From: Bugula neritina
Lineage: Eukaryota; Bryozoa; Gymnolaemata; Cheilostomatida; Bugulidae
Assembly: GCA_964035545.1 (NCBI GenBank)
Contig: OZ037765.1
Coordinates: 10,100,698 to 10,164,697, forward strand
DNA: 64,000 nt
Direction: 5' to 3'
A program made the translations under genes and the position numbers. Each line of letters begins with the position of its first letter. Position 1 is the first letter of the stretch. The notes beneath the pieces are model-generated. The model was not told the origin of the DNA, made no database searches, and saw nothing but the letters and a program-made list of their open reading frames with translations. This document shows, piece by piece, positions 36,301 through 48,300 of the stretch.

Positions 36301-39300
36301 GAAAATCTATTATGTTAGAGTTATCTATAACAGTTGTGAACACAATTTGAAGGAAATATCAAAATTTTTAATGAAAAATTCATGTATGTCCCTACATGAA
36401 CTTTTACCTCTGGAATTGTGTATGTATATCCCTCATTGGGAGGTTGAACAAAGATTGGGAGATTAGATTGTTGAGAACTTATGACTATGATATTGACAGG
36501 GCAGACAACTTCTCTGTAAGGTGCTGTAGAGTCTCTTGCAACCACAGTTAGAGAGTATTTACTTTGCTCTCGTTGAGTTAAAGACTGCGCAGCAGAGATT
36601 ACTCCTGTCTGCTGATCCACCGCAAACTCAGCAGCTGTTGGTAAACAAAATTCGTGTTTCTATTACATGAGTAAGAACAAAACATTGCAATCTGAGACAA
36701 AAATAAATATAATATACGTTATACTAAATTGTCAATAAATAATACTTCTACTATACTGATAGAGGTGATACAGTGCACATACCTCCATTACTAATGTAAT
36801 ATTGCACAGAGTCTCCCACATCTTCATCAGTAGCCACCACTTGCCCAAACCCCCTCCCCACTACGATAGCCTTGGGTACAAAGAAAGTAAATACATCCTC
36901 AGCACACACAGGATAGAATTCATTAGCCGTATCCACATGAATGACAACCTGAAGAAAACACAGCAAAAACTGAGAATTTCTAATTTAGTTTTCTATAAAC
37001 ATAAATTTCAACAAGTGACAACATTATTTCAGTACGCAAAATAGGCATTATCTTTAGTATTACAACAACTCAAGGATATCAAAAGTAACAACCAAATAAT
37101 AAAAAACAAAACCAAGACAGCTCGTCTGATATTTCTAGTTTTTCTGTAAGGTAGTTTTTGATGCACAACTAATTTCACAGCGTCTTATGTTGGAGAAGTT
37201 CACAGGGTGATGAATCTTACAGGGACTGAGGCTTTGTATCCAGTCTGTGATCTGCTGTCAGATACTTCAACCTGCACTTCATACTTTCTAGTAACTTCCG
37301 CATCTATCACGACATTCTCTCTAACAAATATGCTACCCTGGAGAACAAACCAGTCATATTTACACTTCAACAAAGTAAACAACTCTTGTTATATTAGCAT
37401 TATATAGCTTATGAAAGTACCAAATAATAAAAGTATAATAGGAAGAAAAAACTGTGTGCAGAGAAATTAATATTTGAAAACAAAAAAGGTTATCCCAGCG
37501 ATGTTAATAATATATGCTAACTCTACCTTAAGTTTGTACGTTAAAGACTTAAACCCATCAACTCAAAATTTTCTCAAATTAATATAATGGATGTATATAG
37601 AAACAGACATACCTGGTTATTGATGTAGAACAAATTATTGTAACGCCCGACTAGCTGATATACAAGTTCTGTACCCTCATCTCTGTCAGTAACAAAAACA
37701 GACCCTACTCTTTGATTAGTAACAAAAGTACCCTCAGTCACGGAGAATGTATACATCTAAAAAGGAAATACAAATATACCTAATATACTGTAAAGATATA
37801 AATGCAGGGGAGCAGTACACGGGCTATAAATAGAAACGTACCTGTTCACTAAACGCAGGGGGATTGTCATTGACATTAGTAACAATAATCTCTAGTGTGG
37901 CAGAAGATACTTGACCAGTAGATGTCATTGCATCAACTATTATCCGTTTAGTTTTGCTAACAAGCTGTTCATAGTCTAGAGCGTGATTTAAATATACTTC
38001 ACCTGCACAAAATAAGCAGTCTTTGTAAATAAGAATATTGCAATCAATTTTTTAGAGCAAAACAATTAAATCTAAAATCAGATTATTAAACATCATATGT
38101 CTAGATTCAAAAGTTACAATTAATTAAGAGGCCTTTGAAGAATCTGAAAATCAGCCTACAAAGTGTTAGATGCTATAAGAAATGAGAAAAAGCCAGTTGT
38201 ACAGCGCACTTTTGCCAGCTTTAATGAGATACAATATTGATACCTATCAGAGCAGCTGAAACTGTATTGTGTCAGAATTGCAAGTTTCATAGTATGATGT
38301 CATTAAATTCAACTACAATAACTAATGGAAAGTTTTTGTAGATTTCCAAGCATATATAGATATAAAAACTATGCACATGTATTTCATTAGTATACTACTG
38401 GATTTAATATTAAAATTTAAGACACATCTTTATGAAAAGCTAATCTGTGATGAAAAAAAATTGCAACACAAACATCAAAGTGCAGCTAAAATAAATTAAT
38501 TTTTTGTTTTGTTGTAACATCATTGCTGTCATAAGCTAACAAGACTCACCATTTAGGCGTACTGTAAACATATTATCCGGGTCACCAGTTACTTCTGTAA
38601 AACGAGTGACCTTGGCACCACTAACGCTGTCTACAGCTATTAGACTAACAATTAAACCCACTTGTCCTTCTGCTACTGTAACTCTAATTCTCTGATCACT
38701 TGCAGTCCACGGATCATTGAGGAACAGTGGCACCCCAACCCCAACCTGTCTTATATTAACTTCGACTCTAGCTACAAAGTATAGCAATACACAGCAATTT
38801 AAGACAAGTTATTGCTGATTATAAGAAAATGAATGACAAAAAATTATGCTCAAAAATAGAAGTGTAAAATTTCATAGCATAGATGCACTCAATGTATAAC
38901 TATTGCTTTTTATATTATTCCTTAGAGTATTATCTCACCTGAACTCTCCTGAAGCTCTGATGAGTCACCATTGATGTCTACAACCACTATATGAAAGCTA
39001 ATGAACGCAACGACCTCTCTGTTGAATGATAGCCTTGTCACAATCTCTCCGCTCTTTTCGTTTACTGAGAAACCATTCTGCAAAATTGAAATCGAAATTT
39101 AGAAAATTAAAATCATGCAGACTGATAAGTATTTAATAGAGTAACAAACATACTTTAAAGTTGTAATCCGATGTTGATGTCACAGGTCTGTTGAAGGAAT
39201 CCCTGGCTTCATAACTGCTAGAGTCAATACTAAATCTGAGTTCGCTGTCCTCATCCAAGTCGTACGCATTTACTTGAAGTACTTTAGAACCAACTGGGTC

Positions 39301-42300
39301 ATCTGCAACAGCAGCAACAATCAGTTTATTTCAAAGGTAAAAAGCAACATTAGAATACATATTACTAGACGCATGTGTCTCATACATCATACCTTCATTC
39401 ATATACTGGATATACAGCTGGTTGGAGAACTGGGGAAGTCTGTTGTTAACATCACTTAGAGTTATATTAACAAAAGTAGTGGCAGATCGTGTGGGCACGC
39501 CTCTATCTTCGGCTTTAATCTGTAAAATTCATATGTTACACAGAAGCTGCCCCGCTCTTAGCCTAGGGCCACACGGTGCGTATTTTCGCATGCGAAAATT
39601 GAAATCACAAGTAGCAAAGGTGTCCACTGTACGCGTTGAGAAAACATTCGCACTTGTCGCTCTGCATTTTCAACGCAAGTGCGAATCGTCTCTGTCGTCG
39701 TCACCTAATTGGCTGGTAGTTATTCAGCGAGCCCAATTTCTTTACTTTAGTGCTACATTCCAGTAAATTGCGTTTTATTGAAAGCGAGTGCGATTTAAAA
39801 ATGAATGCTTTATTTATCACGCATCACTGACGCTACAGTGGACACCTTTGCTACTCGTGATTTCAATTTTCGCATGCGAAAATACGCACAGTGTGGCCCT
39901 AGGCTTAGTATGAGCAAAGATATCAGGGTAATTTTTATACTAAATTCTTTGTGACATGCCTCGCAACTATAACCACATCAGCATTTTAGTTTTGAGAGTA
40001 TAAAATACTTTAGATCTTCAAAAAAGAAATAAATAGTCTCTATAAAAACACATTATGTTTAATTATGACCAACTACCATATTGAAGACTTAGACAATAAT
40101 GCTACAACTTTAGAATACTAACCAGAAAGCTACAAAAGGAGAGGGGAAACTAATAACCAAACCTGGAGAACAAACATGTTCTGAACATCATAGTTGAGTT
40201 CTGCCTTCACACTCAGTTCACCAGTATTAGGATTTAGGGCAAATTTTCCGGATTCGTCTCCACTTAGTATGCTATATATAACAATGCCGCCATCTTCGTC
40301 ATCACCGTCATCATCAGTGGCCGTGATCTCTAAGATAACCTCGCCTAATAACACAGAATAAGGTTCAAAAACAAACCCTATCAATAAAATACGAATTATT
40401 TACTCGCATAATTTCGAAAATGATAAATGACAATACTTATTAACAAAGCATTGTAAGCTTCTAAAGAGTGTTATTTTTATTTTTAGCAATTATCATCTCG
40501 TAATGGTAAAACTTATAATTGAGCTTAAAATGCAGACATTTTGGGTTATGATTGACTAACAACAGAGTTGTATTGAATAAACTATGAATGATGCATACAT
40601 ATACATGTATAATAAAAAAATAAGACTTGAGCAACTGATGAAAGTTTTTGTTAAAGAAAGTTGAGAATAGAGTACAGTTTAACATGAAGCCACAATATTT
40701 GCAAATAACTAATTGCATTGAATTTATGCTTTGAATTGATTTCTATATAGAAGCAAAACTACAACCTGTTATTGCCAAGCTAAAATATATTACCAACTCT
40801 AGTCTACATGCTTGATCCTGTCACATCTCAAAGAAGTAATACACAGTTATCATATCTTGGGAAAAAGTGCAAATGACATTATAACATGTCGACCTTTAAT
40901 GTACGGCATAATAATGCTATAAGTTATAAGTTATAACAGAATTTTAAGTATTTTTCAGCATTTGTAGTCAAAGTACACTAAACGCATTATATTACAAATA
41001 GAAATTTGCAGACTGTAAATAGTCTGAGAAACTTTCTACAAGTACAAAATGTTCAATATTTACCCACTGCTGTAGTTTCCGGAATAATTTTAGCATAGTT
41101 GTCTCTAAGGAATCTAGGTTTATAATCGTTATAGTCCTACAACAAACAAAATGTTGAAAAGTTTCTATTTACACTACACACAATTGTTCACAAATATACA
41201 TTTGGGCAGGGTAAAATCACTGCATAACAATAAAAATATACCAATCTAGAAAGCAAGTAAAGCTATGCGCAAAATTTTTATTATCATCTCATTTCAATTC
41301 ACTCCTTCACTCAAATTTTATAACATTTTAAAAATAAATAATTCACTTCAGAGTAAATCTATTGCAAAATTTTGAAATATTCAAGTTGAAATATCTATTA
41401 AAAGTTGCATATTAAGAGAATCAAAACATGTCTACATATCTCTGTGATTACAGAGAACTAACATCAGGTCACGGAAAAGAAGGTGGGTCTGGTAACAAAT
41501 TTCTGTTTCATAACAATGCACTTTCTGTATTGCAATGCAATTTAATATCTAAAAACAATATGATCTTGCAAGAGAGAAGATGAATCCACTAGTATTGAGT
41601 TACAACTTTCCTTACCAACAAATCTATGTACACATGAGCTGTATCATTCAATCTCCCATCCGATACCATTATTGTTAAATCAAACTGTCGGCCATCTTGC
41701 TTACTCAGAGCTCGTCTTAGTGTCAGCTGACCGTTAGTAGGGTGTAATTGGAATGCGTCATCTTCAGTATTACCAGCCATAATAGTGAATACAATTGACC
41801 TGGAGTCTGGATCTGTAGCCTGCAGTATAACAGTCATTACAATGACAATATGGCTGACAGAAGCCATAACAGTCAAGTATAATGCGCAGAAAATTATTTT
41901 GTGGTGAGTGTATAACATCTGCAATATTCGTGACTTTGAATTCGAATAAAAATGCTCAAGTTGTTAGCTACATGGCCAAAATTATTTTCTTATTCAGATG
42001 TATTTTGGTTTAGTGCTGAACATCTTACAAGATCAAAATTTTTGTCCTAGTTTTTTATTTAAAGTACAGGTTTTGTTTTTTTCAACTTTTTCAACTTGCA
42101 CTTTTCTGTAAACTTCATGTACATCAGAGGTGCATCACCTAAATCACTGAATGTCATTTAGTGAAAAAAATAAGAACAGAAGTTATTATTATCAACATTC
42201 AATTAAAAGTCCAAAAACCATCTTATTTTGTGAAACCTACCTAAAATATTCAACGTTGAATACTACACAAATACAATTGATGATCAGAAAATATAATAGT

Positions 42301-45300
42301 GTGAAGTAATTAAGTTGCAAAAATAATAGACTATAATATATAGTGGGGGTGCCAACATGCAAAAATGGGCGGGTGGAGCACATCAATACTAACCTTTGTT
42401 GCTATATATCACTGCAAAGCCAACATTCTACTGATCTCAGATCTGCAAGTACCTTTTTTGTATCTGGGGGGGTTCTCTCGTGAGAGGGGTGGATATACAG
42501 GGGTTCAGCATTTTTCAAGGGGCGACTATGGAACTCTAAATATTTAATTTTCTGAGTAGTTTAAGTTTGACATTAAAAATATTTTCAAGGAATGTTGTAC
42601 ACATATGAAACTTTCTCTAACAAAAGTTTTGACCAAAAACAAAAAAAGTGGGCGGAGCCTATAATATGACAAACTACTTTTTTGCATATACCGGATATTC
42701 TCTAAACTGCTACTTTTCTGTTCTAGCATTTAGAATGTTGATTTTTGGTATGGAAATACTCTATTGTGTTCTAATAATGCTCTCCGGTTTTCATTACATT
42801 CTGAACTATATAACATCTTTCCCAACCATGACAAATAAAAAACATAAAACGGGAGTTATCTCCTCCGTTATAAATTATTGCATTTCTACCCAATAATATT
42901 GCTCTTTGTTGATAGGAACAACATCAGCATGATAAAAATGTATTCTTAGTGTATTTATATTAGCTTATTGACTTATTTTGAATAATTTATTACGATCAAT
43001 ACTATTAAGTATTAATATTCAATATTTACTGTATAAATTGAGTGTCAGCAATAATTAACAGACCACTAATATTCGATTTTTTTATCCATAAGTATAGTAA
43101 CATAAAATATGGTTCATAAAAAAGTAATATTATGATTTCAGCATCACAAGCAATTACTATGCTCTTTTATATCAGATATTGGTAGACATTTGTAATTGTA
43201 TTTATTTATAAATAAGATAGTATTTAAAATTTTAATTTACAATAGATCAAGCTTTATTACAAAGTTTTGTTATCTCTAGCGTTTATATACCAAATTAAAT
43301 ATATTATAATTCTTCATCAGAACTGTGTTTGTTGCCATCATCATCATAATCAGGCTCTTTGTTTGAAAAAGAAGACTGGCCACTTTTGTTGTTGCAATCG
43401 AAACATTCACAAACAACCACAGCATTTCATCATCAGGCGCTTACATTTGCATGCTTTACTCTTACAGCCGGCTTTTTTGCATTTACATGCTCTTAAAATC
43501 ACATCTGCGTTGCTCTCAAAATCATATTTTATTGGGGTCAAGTTAGTATCCCAACTATGGTCAAAAATTTGCTGATGAAGTAAAATAGGTGTAAAAGCAA
43601 GTTGCCAAAGTGTAACTTGATAATTGGCTCGTTTCACGTGATGTTCTAGATAATTCCTACTAGGTGGTAGCTGTGCTTCACTGGAGACATTTTTTAAAGC
43701 CAATATTTTATATCTTGCTTTAGTGATATCATCATAGGCACCATATAGGTTGGAGACAAATCATTCACACTCTAAGTATGTTTCTTCTGATACTGGGGGA
43801 CCAATCATCAGAACCTAAAGACAGATTATAGCTTTCTTTTTCAAGTACCTCCAGAGCACGCTTTTTAGATATTCGGGAGATAGAACTTACTGAGTCACAA
43901 CCTGTAAGTGCATGGAGTGATAACAGATTCTTGAGAATTTTTTGTAGATTTTTTTGGCTGATTCAAAAAGAGATATATATCTTCTGTGACTCCCCATTCC
44001 AACGAAGATTACTACATCTTTTATTAGCCTGCTCAGTTAAAACATTACTAAGATGATGTTAAACGCAATAATAGCAACATCGGTATCTACTGATCTTATT
44101 ACTACCAAATCGTAATCACTCAGTGCATCAGCTGCGTGAAGGATTAATCTCGTGTCTGCTTCATCATGATTGGATTTCAATTTGTTACAATTTTAGCGAT
44201 AATGGTTTTGCAGAACACAGACTTCTTTGGCGCTATACACACTAAAAATGTACCAGCTGGAATTTTCTCAATATGTCTACTCCATGCACCTTCACTATGT
44301 AATCTACAAACTCATGTTTGTTGTGAATATTGCTCAGAAAAGCACTCCAGTTTTTAGGAACAGGCAGGTTGTTATGAATAATGGAAATAGAGCACATCTA
44401 TTGGGCACCCCGTCTAATACGCTCTTGTGCTTTATTTGATGTTTCAGAATACACGTCAAACACTACATCAATCTTTGTATATCCTTTGCCACATTCAAGA
44501 AATATTTCCAACATCTTCAGAGCATAGCTATAAAAAGTGCCTAATGTTTTTGTCGAGTGAAGTATGCACATACCATCAATAATGATCGATTTGTTGGTGG
44601 ACAGTTGACTATCATCATTGGAGACCCTGTTTCCAAAATATTTCTGTTACAAAATATGCAATTTGCATGTTTTTCTCATCTGTCCATTTTCAGTAAATAG
44701 AGCAAGAGGAATGGGACCAATTTCTTTCTCTAGAACTGTATGCAAATCTTTGTATTTTTGGCACTTATGAGAAGTTTAGCAAATGATATTTTAGGAACAT
44801 TTGGTTTAATGGCCGGTTGAAGTGATTTAGCCACAAAGTCAAAGGAAGGGATTTTAAGCCGGTGAATAGCAGTGTAAAATGGTTTTATTGTAATCAAAAG
44901 TCTATCTTGAAAAAACTTTTGAACCATTTCTCCTCCCTGAGCCATAGCAGTCACTATTGACAAGGAGGTCTCCGCATCGGGACTTACTCCAGTAGCAATA
45001 TTAATAAGTTCAGTTGAATTATTGCTAAACAACTTAACATCAAACTGCTACAATGTAAAAAGAATTGCTTGTATATCAATCTCATCCGTCATAGTTGTAA
45101 TGATTGTGTCTTCCTTGTGTAGTGTTGATGACTGTGAGGCTATTTGGCAAAAATCCTTTTGCAAAGAAAGCAGTTGGGCTCTGATATGACTAGTTAAGAA
45201 CCATTTTGTCCGAGCTTCTTCATGGTTGCTAATGCCAATAATGCCTCCAGATGTTTTACTGTCTCGGTTCAAAGTTTGCTGGAGCCATACCTGCAATTTT

Positions 45301-48300
45301 TTTTCCTGTCCTGTTTATGGTGAATGAACCCTTTGCAAACATTCCATAAACTTCTGGAGCAGATTCAGGCAAATTTAGCATATCAATAAGGTATATAGGC
45401 AGCCACCTTGAGTAGTTTGTGCAATCATACGCAAAAAATACTGGTAGCATTGCCTGCATACTGTCCAAATATAATTGCCAGTTGCCACTACGCTCAGCTC
45501 GAATAAATCCCAACATGGCTTCTACTGCATGAAGGTAGGAATTCCAGAACATTGAAAGGTTAGATTTTAATTTAGTATCAGAATCAAACTTTTTTATAGC
45601 AGTAGCAACTTTTTCTGCAACAGTGGTCCATTCACGCAAGTTATCATCAATAGAAATACGTATTATGAGACTCTAATGGGTCAGACTGATCATTTTCTTG
45701 AAGCCATTCCGAAAGAGATTTTAGTTTCTGCCTTGATATTGCCTCATACAAAATCTTGTGTGCCTGTACACCTCTGTTATAATGCTTACCGCATAGCACC
45801 TGTTTCACTGTAGCTTCAGAATATATATCACTGTGTACAAGAACTTGGGCGAGGCCGCTTGATTTTACCATTTTGCCAAGTGCTGCCATGTAATTCATCA
45901 AGATATGAAAACTGCCCACTCGAATTATTGTGTTTGAAAATTCAGTTGGTTTGTTCCATTGAATCTCTTTGGCAATCTTGTAGATAGCTTGGTCAAATGT
46001 AATTACTGAATGTTTCTGATTTAAAACTTTCATAGTTTTCTTTAGCTGCAGAAGGATTGTATAAATTGTTGATGGATCTGTTGATGGTGCATTAATCATT
46101 GGGCAATACCCAATGACTGATCTTTTATTATCTTCTGTGGCAACCAAATTTCTTACATTAAAGCTACTCCAGCTGGGGCAGTTATGTGTAGAAGGACTTA
46201 TATCCAATTGAAATAGTTTGATTGGGGCAAGTCTTGCCAATAGCCATGCTGTAGTTAGATTACATGAATCCTCAAGAGACTTTTTCATATTCAGCAATGT
46301 CTCTTGACTAAGTTTTGTGATAAAATATGATTTTGAGAGCAACGCAGATGTGATTTTAAGAGCATGTAAATGCAAAAAAGCCGGCTGTAAGAGTAAAGCA
46401 TGCAAATGTAAGCGCCTGATGATGAAATGCTGTGGTTGTTTGTGAATGTTTCGATTGCAACAACAAAAGTGGCCAGTCTTCTTTTTCAAACAAAGAGCCT
46501 GATTATGATGATGATGGCAACAAACACAGTTCTGATGAAGAATTATAATATATTTAATTTGGTATATAAACGCTAGAGATAACAAAACTTTGTAATAAAG
46601 CTTGATCTATTGTAAATTAAAATTTTAAATACTATCTTATTTATAAATAAATACAATTACAAATGTCTACCAATATCTGATATAAAAGAGCATAGTAATT
46701 GCTTGTGATGCTGAAATCATAATATTACTTTTTTATGAACCATATTTTATGTTACTATACTTATGGATAAAAAAATCGAATATTAGTGGTCTGTTAATTA
46801 TTGCTGACACTCAATTTATACAGTAAATATTGAATATTAATACTTAATAGTATTGATCGTAATAAATTATTCAAAATAAGTCAATAAGCTAATATAAATA
46901 CACTAAGAATACATTTTTATCATGCTGATGTTGTTCCTATCAACAAAGAGCAATATTATTGGGTAGAAATGCAATAATTTATAACGGAGGAGATAACTCC
47001 CGTTTTATGTTTTTTATTTGTCATGGTTGGGAAAGATGTTATATAGTTCAGAATGTAATGAAAACCGGAGAGCATTATTAGAACACAATAGAGTATTTCC
47101 ATACCAAAAATCAACATTCTAAATGCTAGAACAGAAAAGTAGCAGTTTAGAGAATATCCGGTATATGCAAAAAAGTAGTTTGTCATATTATAGGCTCCGC
47201 CCACTTTTTTTGTTTTTGGTCAAAACTTTTGTTAGAGAAAGTTTCATATGTGTACAACATTCCTTGAAAATATTTTTAATGTCAAACTTAAACTACTCAG
47301 AAAATTAAATATTTAGAGTTCCATAGTCGCCCCTTGAAAAATGCTGAACCCCTGTATATCCACCCCTCTCACGAGAGAACCCCCCCAGATACAAAAAAGG
47401 TACTTGCAGATCTGAGATCAGTAGAATGTTGGCTTTGCAGTGATATATAGCAACAAAGGTTAGTATTGATGTGCTCCACCCGCCCATTTTTGCATGTTGG
47501 CACCCCCACTAATAGACAGAGTCATACAATAAAACTCCCTCTAATGATTTAATTGAGACTATGAAACAAGCGTTTCAATGTTGCTACGTAACAATACAGC
47601 CACATTTTAGTCACATGGTGAACTTACCGTAACAATCACTGGCTCATTATTAAAGTTGGCTCGATTCTCGTAAACTGTGGCATTATAAATATGACTGTCA
47701 AACTTTGGCCTTTGAGGAAACTCATTAGTAAAGCTAAGGACCAGCTGAGATGTAGTGGATTTGCCTCCCCCATCAGTAACTATGAGCTCTACTTGATATG
47801 TAGCATCCATGTCATCTCTGGGGTGGGACGTCAGATATACTGTGCCTGACTCTTTATCTATGCGAACTCTGTTTAACAAATACTTTTTAAATATAAACTG
47901 ATTGAAGATTTCAAAGTATCAATTGTCTATGGTGAGATAATTCATAGGCGAAAGCATAGTTTATTTACAAATAGAATTGTTGTATGCAGAAAGGCACAGA
48001 TATTAAAGAAAAAGGTAACATGTTTCTTGTACTTTTATATAGTAATAAGACTTACAAGTTGGACGTCTGAATGATAGAGTAAGTCACACTTCCATATGAG
48101 CCACTATCTCTATCGGTTGCCTAAAATTCACCGTTTTAGATACTAATTAACGGCAGCAAAAAACATTATTTCTACAAAAGAGTTGACTAATATCTACAAT
48201 AGAGTAGTATGACAAGTGACTCTAAATCTTGTTTGAAGTTTAATTGCTTTTGCTCGTTACCCGACAAATAAAAATGTAGGTAATTACTATTATGGTCAGT

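Noticed and set aside
39422-39766. 114-residue plus-strand frame
   Set aside because: It runs antisense through a cadherin exon into the MITE.
42365-42896. Open frames in the left arm that recur at 46956-47487
   Set aside because: They are mirrored frames of the palindromic arms with no protein-like features.
45647-46585. 312-residue open frame starting MLSLAFIYQIKY
   Set aside because: Its first ~88 residues are antisense to the inverted arm of the transposon; only the part from TKLSQETLL onward is genuine (broken) transposon coding sequence.
42341-47511. CACTA (EnSpm) transposon
   Set aside because: CACTA elements start CACTA and end TAGTG; here TAGTG is at the left end and CACTA at the right, the opposite orientation, and the flanks fit TA or an 8-mer duplication better.
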